DNA of 64,000 nucleotides from Isotricha intestinalis (taxonomy: Eukaryota > Ciliophora > Litostomatea > Vestibuliferida > Isotrichidae), in NCBI GenBank assembly GCA_023807065.1, contig JAJJLU010003496.1, positions 1 to 64,000 of the forward strand. The letters are read 5' to 3'. Both the position numbers and the translations under genes were made by a program. Positions 20,870-30,787 of this stretch are shown here, piece by piece. Numbering within the stretch: position 1 is the first letter of the stretch; each line of letters opens with the position of its first letter. Below the pieces are notes generated by a model. That model saw nothing but the letters and a program-made list of their open reading frames with translations, was not told the origin of the DNA and searched no databases.

Positions 20870-23503
20870 ATGTCTCAATCAATAGAAAATATAGAACAAA
20901 TATTATCAAATGCCTTAAGTCCTGAAAAATCAATAAATCAACCAGCAATGACAGAAATAAATAACCTTTCCCAGGCAAATTTTTCTTTATTTATGCATTC
21001 ATTAGGAAACATATTATCAAATGAATCAAAGCCAACAAATATAAGACAATTAAGTGCAATCTTAATGAAAAATTCCTTAATTTATTTTGAAAATTTACAA
21101 AATGAATGGAAAACAAAATTAAGCACAGAAGATAAAAATACAATTAAACTTTTAATTTTATCTTCTCTTGCTTCGAAACATAAAGAAATAAGAACAAGTA
21201 CTTCAAATGTTATTGCTTCAATTTGTAAAATTGATCAACCTTTAATGAATAATTGGCCTGATTTAATTAATAGTTTAGTTAAAAATTGCTTTAATGAAGA
21301 TATAAATTTAAAATTAGCAGCAATTGAAACTTTAGGTTATGTTTGTGAGGAAATTAATATAAAAGCAATTGATACTAGTACTGTTGATAATATTTTAAAT
21401 TCTCTTATTCAAAATTTAATCAATTGCAATGATATTACTATTGCCATTCAAGTATTAAAAAGTCTTATTCATACTGTTAAATTAGCTGAAAAAAATTTTT
21501 CAAGTGAAAAAGAACTTAATATTATTATGAATTCTATTTTCTCAGTTGTGGAAAAATTCCAAACCAATGAAGAAATTCTGGAAAAAACTGCAATGTTATT
21601 TATTGAAATAATTGGGATTTCTAATTATTATAAATATTTTAATAGATTTTTCGAACAAATAATAAAGTTTTCCTTTAATATTGTTTCAGCTTATGAAAGT
21701 ACAAATGAAAAATTATCTCTTTTAGGAATTGAAATTATTTGTTCTATAGGAGATGAAGAATTAAAAATTGATAATGCAAATAAAATTAAAATAGATGATT
21801 TTTTTTCAGGAAATTTTAAAAATAATTCAAATGCATATTTTAATAAAATAAGTAATCAATTACAAGAATTGATTATTAAATATGTTAAAGTTCCTGAAGA
21901 AGATGAAGATGAAAATGAATGGAATTTATCAAAAGGTTGTTTATATATTTTAAGTCTTTTAGTTAAAATTGCAGATTTAAATAATATTAATGATTTTTTC
22001 AAAAAATTAGGAGAGCAGATTAAAAGTTGTAATAATGTTAATGATAAATGTAAATGTTGGTTATTATTATCAAGTGCTTTACATACTGTTTATAAAAATG
22101 AAATGTTTACTTTAATTTCAAGTAATTTAAATAATATCTTTAAGGATTTAAATAATATCAAAGAAGTAAAATTACAAAAAAGTGCTTCTTTTCTCTTAAT
22201 ACAAATAACTAAATTATATCCTAAAATTTTTGATTCAAATAAATTAAATCAAATAATATCTCTTTTATTAAACTGTTTAAAAATTTCAAAACCTTCTATA
22301 TATCAAAATATATTTATAATATTACAAAATATAATAAAATCAAACGGAGATTTACAAACAAATAAAAGCTCAAATTCTTTAAGTAATTATTTTGATGATA
22401 TTATAAGAGGAATATTCATTCATGCAACAAAAGAAGCAATTTCAAATTCAGAAAATACAAAATTAGCTTTAAGTAGATTAATGACAATTGGAACTTTAAT
22501 TGATTATTCTTCTCATGATAAACAAGAAAAAATTATGGAAATTTTATTACAATTTTTACAAGAAATTGAAAGTACATACACTGAATTTCAAGATATGATT
22601 TCAAAAGGGGCAAGTCAAGAAAAAATATTTGAAATACAAGATTATTATTATACTTTACTTAGGATTATTTTCAATAAATATAAAACTCAAATAAATTTAA
22701 GTTTAGGGTTAAAAATATGGGAATTAACTGATAAAATCTTTAAGTTTAGAAAAACCGTTTTTGAAGAAGCAAATTTAGCTTTAGCATCATTAGCAACAAA
22801 TATGAAAGAATCTTTTTATGAAATTTTTAACAATTATTATCCATTTATAGAATTATCAATTAAATCATATAATATATCTACTTTAAGTAAAAGTGGTTTA
22901 GTTGCTTTGCAAAATTCAATACTTTCAATAAAGAATAATATAGAAAACAAAGCTAATGATATTATTAACACTTTAATTGATGTTTGTACTTCAAATGAAG
23001 TTTCAAGAGGAAATAAAACAATTGCAATTTCTTGTTTAGGTGAAATTGCAATAAATATAGGATTAAAATTTTCATATTATTTATCTACTGTAATGCAATT
23101 ATTATTTTCAGCTTGTGAAATGGGAGCTAATATCAATGAAAATGAAGATGAAGATACAATTGAATTTATTTGTAATTTAAGATATGAATTAATTATGACT
23201 TTTACTTGTATTGAGTTTTCTGTCGAAGATAAAACAGAATTGCTTAATCCTTATATTCAAAATATTTTTATTTTTTTTAAATCAATTGTTAATGATAAAG
23301 TATGTACGAATGAAAAAATTTTAAAATGTATGTTGAATTTTGTAATTGATATTATTAATATATATGGTGAAGACATTAAACAAATATGCGATGAAGTTTT
23401 TGCTTCTAATTTAATTAATAATATTAGAAGTTATGGTAATAAAGATAATGATTCTGAATTAAGTCAACACGAACAATTGTTGAAAAAATTATATCAACAT
23501 TAA
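20870..23503 (+). CDS. Importin subunit beta-1 (karyopherin beta-1)
   Basis: An 877-residue all-helical HEAT-repeat protein, close to the 876 residues of human KPNB1. The N-terminal importin-beta domain is visible (IEQILSNALSPEKSINQPAM, then RQLSAILMKNSL), and an acidic loop, EEDEDENEWNLSKGC (about 343-357), matches the loop that contacts importin-alpha's IBB domain. It should carry cargo with importin-alpha through the nuclear pore under Ran control. The frame is a single exon without interruption, and the ATG is preceded by an A-rich leader. Confidence 0.9.
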   Translation: MSQSIENIEQILSNALSPEKSINQPAMTEINNLSQANFSLFMHSLGNILSNESKPTNIRQLSAILMKNSLIYFENLQNEWKTKLSTEDKNTIKLLILSSLASKHKEIRTSTSNVIASICKIDQPLMNNWPDLINSLVKNCFNEDINLKLAAIETLGYVCEEINIKAIDTSTVDNILNSLIQNLINCNDITIAIQVLKSLIHTVKLAEKNFSSEKELNIIMNSIFSVVEKFQTNEEILEKTAMLFIEIIGISNYYKYFNRFFEQIIKFSFNIVSAYESTNEKLSLLGIEIICSIGDEELKIDNANKIKIDDFFSGNFKNNSNAYFNKISNQLQELIIKYVKVPEEDEDENEWNLSKGCLYILSLLVKIADLNNINDFFKKLGEQIKSCNNVNDKCKCWLLLSSALHTVYKNEMFTLISSNLNNIFKDLNNIKEVKLQKSASFLLIQITKLYPKIFDSNKLNQIISLLLNCLKISKPSIYQNIFIILQNIIKSNGDLQTNKSSNSLSNYFDDIIRGIFIHATKEAISNSENTKLALSRLMTIGTLIDYSSHDKQEKIMEILLQFLQEIESTYTEFQDMISKGASQEKIFEIQDYYYTLLRIIFNKYKTQINLSLGLKIWELTDKIFKFRKTVFEEANLALASLATNMKESFYEIFNNYYPFIELSIKSYNISTLSKSGLVALQNSILSIKNNIENKANDIINTLIDVCTSNEVSRGNKTIAISCLGEIAINIGLKFSYYLSTVMQLLFSACEMGANINENEDEDTIEFICNLRYELIMTFTCIEFSVEDKTELLNPYIQNIFIFFKSIVNDKVCTNEKILKCMLNFVIDIINIYGEDIKQICDEVFASNLINNIRSYGNKDNDSELSQHEQLLKKLYQH

Positions 23504-24440
23504 TTAATAATAAAAATAAAAATCTCATTTCTAAAATATATATTTAATTTAAATAAGGAAAAAAAAATTTTTAAACATCAACATTATTTAAATTTGTAAG
23601 AAACTTTTCAATATCTGTAAGGATTAATTTTATGTTGATGGTGAATTATTTTTATAAGTAATATTATCAAATTTATTAAGACTTTCTTTGATTAAACTAT
23701 ATGCAATTTAAAAATTTTATTTTTTTCTAAAGCTTCAATTTATTATTTTTCATTATAATTAAATAAATAATATATTAAACTTTTCTTAGACTAAAAATAA
23801 GTAGTAATACTCATAAATTTAAATTAGGGTGGTTGTTCATTTGTAAATTTTTTATCATTAATTAAACAACACTTTTTCTATTAAATTTTTCTGCATAAAA
23901 AAAGGTAAATTATTTCCTTTTTTATTAGGGATAGAAGTCATTATTTAAAAACCAAGACTTTTACTTTCAATATGCTCATTAACTTTCTCAATAATTAAAT
24001 CAGGATTAAACATTATACCAGAATAAATACCTTTCATATATTTAACTTATTTTTTCAGAGGAACTTTATCATAATCTCTATAGTTAAAGAAAGCTCTTTC
24101 TCTAACCAAAGAGTAATATGGTGAAATAAATGGAATGACACTGACTTTGTTTCTTATTACTTTTTCTCTTTGTTCTCAACTTATTTTCTATTTAAAGAGG
24201 TTTATCTAAATTAAAAAAGTCTTTTATTAATATTTTTTTTTCATTTATTATTTATCCTTTATCATCTATGATATGTCCTTTTTCTCCTGAATTTCTTCTT
24301 GTTATGTACTAATTTCCAAAACATCCTTTTCAATCATTTCAAGCATTTTTACATTCAATGATTTTTATTATTTTTATTTTTATTCAAAACAATTTTTTTG
24401 AAATTTGAAATATAATTCATTAATTATAAATAATAAATAA
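23504..24440. other. 0.94-kb spacer holding a minus-strand coding relic
   Basis: No intact gene lies between importin-beta1 and the HEAT protein. Most of the stretch (about 23600-24350) reads as degraded coding sequence on the minus strand; the best-preserved part is entered separately. The last 70 nt before 24441 are plain AT-rich sequence. Confidence 0.55.
23868..24190 (-). pseudogene. Unrecognised protein-coding relic with two in-frame TAA codons
   Basis: From 24160 down to the TAA after 23864 the minus strand has 100 codons of good coding character with only two stops, TAA at 24047-24049 and TAA at 23945-23947. Fragments are VSVIPFISPYYSLVRERAFF, DYDKVPLKK, VKYMKGIYSGIMFNPDLII and IMTSIPNKKGNNLPFFMQ. 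Around ten stops would be expected by chance in 100 codons of this composition. Upstream, another TAG and TGA interrupt the same frame (to about 24190). Downstream, the reading continues in a shifted frame (FKFMSITTYF, IEALEKNKIFKLHIV) with more TAA/TAG codons. I do not recognise the family. It is best explained as a decayed gene. Confidence 0.55.
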
Positions 24441-26330
24441 ATGTCTTTAAATTTGGGTAAAGAAGAAGAACAAGAATTAAATGATATTTTATTAGCAATT
24501 ACATCTTCTCTGAAAAATAAAAATCAAGAAAATATTCGTGAACAATGTTCTAAAATTTCTAAATTAATTCGTTCAAAAATTCAAAATGAATCAGCAATAA
24601 TATTTATAATAAAAAACATTTCATCTTTTATTACATTAGAAGCAATAAACCAAAATCATAAAGGTTTTAATTTATTAGATGCAATAATTAGAACATTAAA
24701 TCCAGATGAAATGATAATTTATTTATCAGAAATTTTAACTTCTTTACAAGAAAACATTTCAGATGAATATATACAAGATGTCGAAAATAGTTATTTAAAT
24801 ATTTTAAAAGGCTGTCATGAAATAAAAGAAAATTCTGAAATATTTAAATTATTAAATGGGTTTTGTATTTATAATATGAAACAATCTTCTTTATGTTCAC
24901 AAGAAATTGGAGTTAAAACTTTTTTAGCTTTAATTAATTTTTTAAGTTTAAATAACGATAATAATGATTTTGATGTTCAAAAAATAATATGGGAAAATAT
25001 TTCTGATTTATTAGAAGATAATCAGTTTTTGAAAAAATATGAATTATTAAATTGCTTAAATGAATTAATATTAATTTCTGAAAATAATTTTGATCAATTT
25101 GCTGCTGTAACTTTATATAAAATTTTAGATTTTTTAAATGATGAAAATGATAATAATAAAATTATGACTTTGGAAATTATAAAAAATTTATTGATTTACT
25201 GTGAAAAATCTATTTCTCCTTTAAAAGAACAAATACAAAATTTTATGGAAGTAATTGAAAGTTCTCCTAATGAAAAAATAGAAGAAGAACGGGAAAATAT
25301 TATTAAATTATTAGGAAATTATAAAAATAAAAAAGAAAGAAAAACTTCTGAAAATATTTTAAATAAAGAAACATCAATAAAAGAAAAAATGGGATTATCA
25401 AAATCAGAAAATAAAAAAAAAAAAGAAATTAAAGAAAATGACATTGATAATATTAAAAATAAAAAGAATCAAATTTTAACTTCTAATATAAAAGAAAATG
25501 AAAATCCTTTAAAACTTTCTGACTTAACAGAAGAAAAACCTGAATTAATAAGAAAAAAAATCCCTTTAATGAATAGAAAAAAGAAAAATAATAATAATAC
25601 TAATAATAATAGTCAAAAAATAAGAACAAAAAATCCAAAAGTAGATTTGCCAATTAAAAAAAATCACAGTATTGAAATTGTAGAATCGGAAATTAAAGAT
25701 AATATAGAAAATAATTCTATAAATTCAAATTATAATAAACTTATTAATGAATATGAAAATAAAATTTCAATTCTTCTTTCTCAAATGAAAACAATGTCTG
25801 ATAAGCAATTATATTTACTTGATGTAATTTCAAATTTACAAAATTATTCTCGTGAACAAATTAATTATTTAAATAAAAAAATTAATGATTTAGAAAATAA
25901 TATTTTAAAACAAAAAGAAAGTGATAATACTAATAATATAAATAATAATAATATTTCTAATAACAATTTAGAAAAAGAAAATACAATAAATGAAAAATTA
26001 AAAAATTGCATTTCTTCAGGAGATGAATTATCAATTATTAATTGCATTTCAAATATTAATTTAAAAGAAATAAAAGATTTAGAAATTAATATAATTGAAG
26101 ATATATTATTAGTTTTATGTCCAATTTTATCAAAAGGAAATTACATCCATGAGTGTATTTCTTTTATAAAAGCAATTTTAATGTCTTATAATAACCAAAT
26201 TCAATTAAGAGAAGTTTCTTTAAAAAATATTAATGATATTTTATTATATATAAAAAATAATATAAATGATGTTAAAGACGAAGATATTATTGATATTTCT
26301 CTCTTAATTTCTTATTTAAAAAAGAAATAA
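24441..26330 (+). CDS. HEAT-repeat / coiled-coil protein, TORTIFOLIA1-like
   Basis: A 629-residue protein: N-terminal helical repeats (about 1-290) of HEAT/ARM character, a Lys/Asn/Glu-rich linker (290-420), a coiled coil (about 425-495: NKLINEYENKISILLSQM, then INYLNKKINDLEN) and a C-terminal helical domain (515-629). The order HEAT array, basic linker, coiled coil and small helical C-domain, including the piece LKNCISSGDELSIINCI, recalls plant TORTIFOLIA1/SPIRAL2, which binds microtubules. Protist homologues exist as I recall, but the resemblance is structural rather than from a strong motif. The alternative is a generic HEAT protein. Confidence 0.5.
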   Translation: MSLNLGKEEEQELNDILLAITSSLKNKNQENIREQCSKISKLIRSKIQNESAIIFIIKNISSFITLEAINQNHKGFNLLDAIIRTLNPDEMIIYLSEILTSLQENISDEYIQDVENSYLNILKGCHEIKENSEIFKLLNGFCIYNMKQSSLCSQEIGVKTFLALINFLSLNNDNNDFDVQKIIWENISDLLEDNQFLKKYELLNCLNELILISENNFDQFAAVTLYKILDFLNDENDNNKIMTLEIIKNLLIYCEKSISPLKEQIQNFMEVIESSPNEKIEEERENIIKLLGNYKNKKERKTSENILNKETSIKEKMGLSKSENKKKKEIKENDIDNIKNKKNQILTSNIKENENPLKLSDLTEEKPELIRKKIPLMNRKKKNNNNTNNNSQKIRTKNPKVDLPIKKNHSIEIVESEIKDNIENNSINSNYNKLINEYENKISILLSQMKTMSDKQLYLLDVISNLQNYSREQINYLNKKINDLENNILKQKESDNTNNINNNNISNNNLEKENTINEKLKNCISSGDELSIINCISNINLKEIKDLEINIIEDILLVLCPILSKGNYIHECISFIKAILMSYNNQIQLREVSLKNINDILLYIKNNINDVKDEDIIDISLLISYLKKK

Positions 26331-26402
26331 AAATAATAAATATTATAATATTATAATTTTTTCATATATCATAAATTATTTAAATTTAAAAAAGAAAATA
26401 AA

Positions 26403-27866
26403 ATGTCAAATTTAAGTTCAAATTCATTTGGTTTTGTTAATAAAATTAATTTATCTGATATTCCAAATATAAAAAAAGAAAAAATATATTCATTTATAAA
26501 TGAAAATCAAATTAAATTGAATAAGGATGAAAACGGAGATTCTTTTGCAATGGTAAAATTTGAAAATTTAGATAATTCAAACTCTAATACTATAAAAAAT
26601 AAGGATTTCTCAAAAAAAAATAATACTATAATTTCTGCTGAAATTTTAGCTAAAATTTATTATAAATTTATTTCTTTAGTAAAACCAATGGTTGGAATTA
26701 GAGCAAAAAAAATAACTTTATATGATTTAAGATATTATATAGAAGAAATTTATTCTGTTGCTTTTTTAAAATATATTCAACTTTTAAAAATGAAAATTAA
26801 TGAAGTTGAGGAAAATAATGAAAATATTTTTCCTTCTTTTCCTTCTTTTGTCTTTGAATTTATTGTAAATAAATATGCAAAAAAACAATTAATAGATCAA
26901 ACTTGTATGAATATTTTATTATCAACTGAATATTTTAAAAATAATAATGAAGATATAAGATTATTTTCAGATTTTTTAAATGAAAATTATAACAAAGATG
27001 ATATTATCTTTTTTCTTTTTTTAAGATCTAATATAGAAAAGAATTTAGGAGTTTCTATTTTAGAAAAAGCAAAAGATGACACAATAATACAACATAAAGA
27101 AGATAAAGAAGAAATATTTAAAAACTTATATTTATATCCTAAAAATATTTCTAAAATAATATCAACATTATATAATTGTGATGATGAAATATTATTTAAT
27201 CAAGTATTACAAAGATTAGAACCTTATTATGAGAAAAATAACCAAAGTTATAAATTTAATATATATCTTTTCTTAACTTGTTTAACAGATGATTTCCACT
27301 TATCAAGACAAAAATATGATGAAATTCAAGGAATAAATAACGTTGCTTTTTTCTATAATAAACAAAATGAATTTTTCGATTTATCTGGTAATTCAGAGGG
27401 AAATGAACATGATATGTTTATGAATATGGTTTATTATTTTAATAGTCAATCTTATGATTTTGAAGATAATTTAATTAATATAATTATAACTTATATTAAA
27501 GAAAAAGAAATTTTAATTTTCTTTGAAAAATATTTTGAAGGGGAATTTTTACATAATGAAACTAATGAAAATATTATTTATGATTTTAGAAATTCGGTTA
27601 TGAAAAAAATTTATTATTTAATTAATATTATTTTTAATGAAGATATTAGAAGTTGGAATGCTTCTTTTGAAATTGAAAATAATGAAAATGATATTCCTGA
27701 AAATAAAACTTTTTCTGATTTAATTCAATTGAAAAATACTTTAATGTCTTCTAAAACAATTGTTGATATTAATGAAAATATATTAGAAAAGTTTTGTATT
27801 ACTTTATTATCAGATCCTCTTTTACTTAATCAAATAACTAAAATGATTGCAATTAAAAAACACTAG
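26403..27866 (+). CDS. Conserved-looking helical protein of unknown function
   Basis: A 487-residue, mainly helical, slightly acidic protein starting 72 nt after the previous stop and ending in TAG. The best-structured part is about 85-230 (KPMVGIRAKKITLYDLRYYI, FPSFVFEFIVNKYAKKQL, IDQTCMNILLSTEYF), which looks like a folded domain. No catalytic motif, signal or membrane segment is visible. The composition is low in Lys runs compared with the disordered unknowns nearby, which supports a conserved function, possibly in the cytoskeleton or cilium, but I cannot name the family. Confidence 0.6.
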   Translation: MSNLSSNSFGFVNKINLSDIPNIKKEKIYSFINENQIKLNKDENGDSFAMVKFENLDNSNSNTIKNKDFSKKNNTIISAEILAKIYYKFISLVKPMVGIRAKKITLYDLRYYIEEIYSVAFLKYIQLLKMKINEVEENNENIFPSFPSFVFEFIVNKYAKKQLIDQTCMNILLSTEYFKNNNEDIRLFSDFLNENYNKDDIIFFLFLRSNIEKNLGVSILEKAKDDTIIQHKEDKEEIFKNLYLYPKNISKIISTLYNCDDEILFNQVLQRLEPYYEKNNQSYKFNIYLFLTCLTDDFHLSRQKYDEIQGINNVAFFYNKQNEFFDLSGNSEGNEHDMFMNMVYYFNSQSYDFEDNLINIIITYIKEKEILIFFEKYFEGEFLHNETNENIIYDFRNSVMKKIYYLINIIFNEDIRSWNASFEIENNENDIPENKTFSDLIQLKNTLMSSKTIVDINENILEKFCITLLSDPLLLNQITKMIAIKKH

Positions 27867-28849
27867 GATATTTAAAATAGTTTAATAAAAAATAAATTAA
27901 TATAAGATAATTTTTACTATTGTTTATATTTTCAAAAATTAGTTCTTTTTTTCTGATGTTTTAGAATTTGATTCCAGGAAAGATATAACTATAATAATAA
28001 TTTTCATTTAAAAAAATAAATTATTTATATTTTAAAATCTATTAAATTAATTAATTATTAATAGGAAATGAAATTTCCTTTTATTAAGCAAAGAGAGTTT
28101 ATGAAAAAATAATTTTAATATTCAATTTTTTCAATTAAAATAAGGGAAAAAATAAAAATTACACATAAATTATCAAGGAAAAATGATTTAAAGGAAATTT
28201 GTTTATTAATTTCATCAATGTGTTAAATAATATTACTTTATAAATTAAGATAATTAAATTTTTTCTCTCTCAGATGTTTTATCCTTTTTCATAAATAACG
28301 ATGACATTGAATCTTTGAATTATAATGATAAAAGACTCAAAAAGAAATGTAAATTAGGGGTAAAAAAAAATTAGATATGAATAAATTAAATAACAAAAAT
28401 TTAATAGAATTAAAGGTAGAGGAAACATTAAGTCAAACAAATAGTTCAAAATTTATAAAAATTTTCAAAAGAAAATAATAAAAAAGACAATAAAAGGACA
28501 AAAAAAATAATTTAATTTAATAAATGAATTATTAGTGAAGAAATTTCAAAATAAATATAAACCATCTAAATATGGTGAAAATTTAAAAAAAAAATTTCAA
28601 AAAAGTAAATAACCTTCAAACAGTAATAAACAAAGAAAAAGAAGATTGATAAACATTTTACAAATAATATTAAAGATTACTCACAGAGAAAATTTAATCA
28701 TTTTAAGCATCAAAAATAGACTAAAAAATAAAAATAAAATTCATTTTAGAAAAAAATAATTTAATGGTTTTTTTATTAAAAATTCAAAAAAAAAATCTTT
28801 TATTCAAAATATTTTTTTTTTATAAATTCTTTTTATTAAAAATAAATTT
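27867..28849. other. 0.98-kb spacer with a degraded plus-strand frame
   Basis: No intact gene is present. The right part (28415-28759) contains the unusually open frame listed separately, and similar but more interrupted reading continues upstream to about 28350. The last 90 nt are A/T tracts preceding the MGCC gene. Confidence 0.5.
28415..28759 (+). pseudogene. Basic protein-coding relic with three in-frame stops
   Basis: One frame runs 114 codons from 28415 to a TAA at 28757-28759 and has only three internal stops: TAG 28442, TAA 28508 and TAA 28610. About eleven would be expected from base composition. Readable pieces include FNLINELLVKKFQNKYKPSK, YGENLKKKFQKSK and PSNSNKQRKRRLINILQ. It is basic, without a domain that I recognise. 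All three stops are one C-to-T change from a Gln codon. It is either a decayed gene or exons of an unrecognised spliced gene. Confidence 0.4.
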
Positions 28850-29311
28850 ATGGGATGTTGTATCAGCCCAAATAATATAATTGAAAGAGATAAAACAAAG
28901 GTTTTTACAAAAGGAATTGATATTGAATCACTTCAAAATAAAGAATTGTCAAATATTATTATATGTAAGAAAGAAAATAATTTAATAAAAGAAAACAATT
29001 CAATAGAAATAATGAAAAATTCTTCAAATGAATATGAAATTTCCTTAAATGAATTCAACGAAAGTCAAATGTCATCTAAAATAATTAATAATAATAATGT
29101 GCTTAATAAAAATAAAAATATAGATAAGTTAGAAACTGTAAAAGAAGTTATTAGTGAAATTTCCTTTAGAAAAAATGAAAGTCGAAATAATTCAATTTAT
29201 CATAAATCAAATTCTAAATTATCTTCGAATACAGAAAAAATTAATACTGAAAAATGTGAAGATAATTATAATAAAAAAACAAATCAAATGATTAAATTAA
29301 TGAAAAAATAG
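28850..29311 (+). CDS. Small protein with N-myristoylation/palmitoylation motif
   Basis: A 153-residue protein starting MGCCISPNN. Gly2 with Ser6 is the consensus for N-myristoylation, and Cys3/Cys4 are typical palmitoylation sites, so membrane anchoring is likely. The remainder is Asn/Ser/Glu-rich, hydrophilic and probably disordered, with a basic C-terminus (KKTNQMIKLMKK). There is no enzymatic domain. It ends in TAG followed at once by TAA. This layout occurs in signalling or cytoskeletal membrane-anchoring proteins, but no family assignment is possible. Confidence 0.6.
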   Translation: MGCCISPNNIIERDKTKVFTKGIDIESLQNKELSNIIICKKENNLIKENNSIEIMKNSSNEYEISLNEFNESQMSSKIINNNNVLNKNKNIDKLETVKEVISEISFRKNESRNNSIYHKSNSKLSSNTEKINTEKCEDNYNKKTNQMIKLMKK

Positions 29312-29576
29312 TAATTGTAAGTATTCTTAATAAATTTTTTTGTATCAATTAAAGATTTTTTTATTTAGATATTTAATATTATAAATATACTTTGAAGTAT
29401 ATAAATAATAATTTATTTAATTAATTTAAGTCTAATGTTATTAAGTTTTTTTATTTAACAAATTATTCTTATTAAAATATTGTAACAAAATTATTTTAAT
29501 ATTTTATTAATTAATTTATTTAATAAAGTTAATGTTCTAAACTTTTTTTCGTTTTTTTTATTAAATTTTTAAACAA

Positions 29577-29918
29577 TTATCCAAACATTGCTTTCATTAA
29601 TTCTTTATTATGTTTCTCATAAAACCTTTTAACTAGTTCTTTTTCTAATTGCATATCAATTTCATTATAATGAATATTAAAATCAGTATTTTGTTTTTCT
29701 AATTGAGTGTTACATGATGTTTCACTTATTATACTATTATCATCAGAAAATTTTCTTTTCATCGCTTTTTGACTATAACAAAATTGTTCTTCTAAAAATT
29801 CATTAATATTATCATAAACAATATCTTTTTTTAATTCTTTATAACTTCTTTTTTTATTTTTTCTTTTTAAATTATTTGAATTATTATTTAACATTTCAAT
29901 ATCATATTGACTATCCAT
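29577..29918 (-). CDS. Small basic hypothetical protein
   Basis: A 113-residue protein with a bipartite-like basic cluster near the N-terminus (LKRKNKKRSYKELKK, about 17-31), suggesting nuclear localisation, and a C-terminal amphipathic helix (EKELVKRFYEKHNKELMKAM). The family is not recognised. Its start codon faces that of the SNARE gene with only 68 nt between, so the two share a promoter region. Confidence 0.5.
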   Translation of the reverse strand: MDSQYDIEMLNNNSNNLKRKNKKRSYKELKKDIVYDNINEFLEEQFCYSQKAMKRKFSDDNSIISETSCNTQLEKQNTDFNIHYNEIDMQLEKELVKRFYEKHNKELMKAMFG

Positions 29919-29986
29919 ATTTTAATTTAAATATTTAAATATTAAATTAAATTTAAATAGATTTTGAATTTTTAAATAATTAAAAA

Positions 29987-30610
29987 ATGTCTTTTATTTA
30001 TTCTTTAATTTCAAAAGGAGATTCTGTTTTATGTGAATATACTGATTTTAAAGGGAATTTCCAGCAAATAACAAGAATTATTCTTCAAAAAGGAATTAAG
30101 CAAAATTCTAAATATATTATTAAATATGACAAATATACAATTCATTACATAAATGAAAATTCAATAACGTTTTTATTACTTGATGAAGAAGTTAAAGATA
30201 ATATTGCATTTTCATTTTTAAATGATTTAAAAAGTGAAATTTTAAAAAATTATTCTTTTAAAGATTTAAATAATTATTCCAATGAACAATTAAAAAGTGG
30301 TGTTGATACAATCAAACAATTAATTAATTATTATAATAATAATCCTTCTAGAAATCAAGCTGGAAAAATTATTAATGAAATTAATTTGGCAAAAGATGCT
30401 ATTATTGAAAATATAGAAAAATTAATTGAAAGAGATTATAAAATGCAAATTATTGCAACAAAATCTGATAATTTAAAAACTATAAGTATGAATATTAGTT
30501 CAATAGCTGAAAATATAAGAAGAAATGAAAATAATAAAAAAAAAAATTCTTATTTATTTATTACAATTTTAGTTGGACTTATTATAATTTTATTTTTATT
30601 AATTAGATAA
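29987..30610 (+). CDS. VAMP7-like longin R-SNARE
   Basis: A 207-residue tail-anchored protein. The N-terminal longin domain (about 1-115) begins FIYSLISKGDSVLCEYTDF. The SNARE heptads (about 125-180) include IENIEKLIERDYKMQII, in which Arg149 occupies the zero-layer position of R-SNAREs (compare NID-LVAQRGERL in VAMP7). A hydrophobic anchor follows (about 187-206: FITILVGLIIILFLLI). It should drive fusion with late endosomes, lysosomes or the plasma membrane. Length and layout match VAMP7/VAMP72. Confidence 0.87.
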   Translation: MSFIYSLISKGDSVLCEYTDFKGNFQQITRIILQKGIKQNSKYIIKYDKYTIHYINENSITFLLLDEEVKDNIAFSFLNDLKSEILKNYSFKDLNNYSNEQLKSGVDTIKQLINYYNNNPSRNQAGKIINEINLAKDAIIENIEKLIERDYKMQIIATKSDNLKTISMNISSIAENIRRNENNKKKNSYLFITILVGLIIILFLLIR

Positions 30611-30787
30611 TAATATATAGTTGTTTAATAGGTTAAAATGTATTTAATTAAATGGTCATTTTTATTTTATCATAATTATGTTTATTTTCTAATTTAATGA
30701 TTTTTAATCTTAACAATCAATGAAAGAAAAATATATTGAAAATAAAAATATAATTTTAAATTATAAATATTATTTTATTATTCATAT

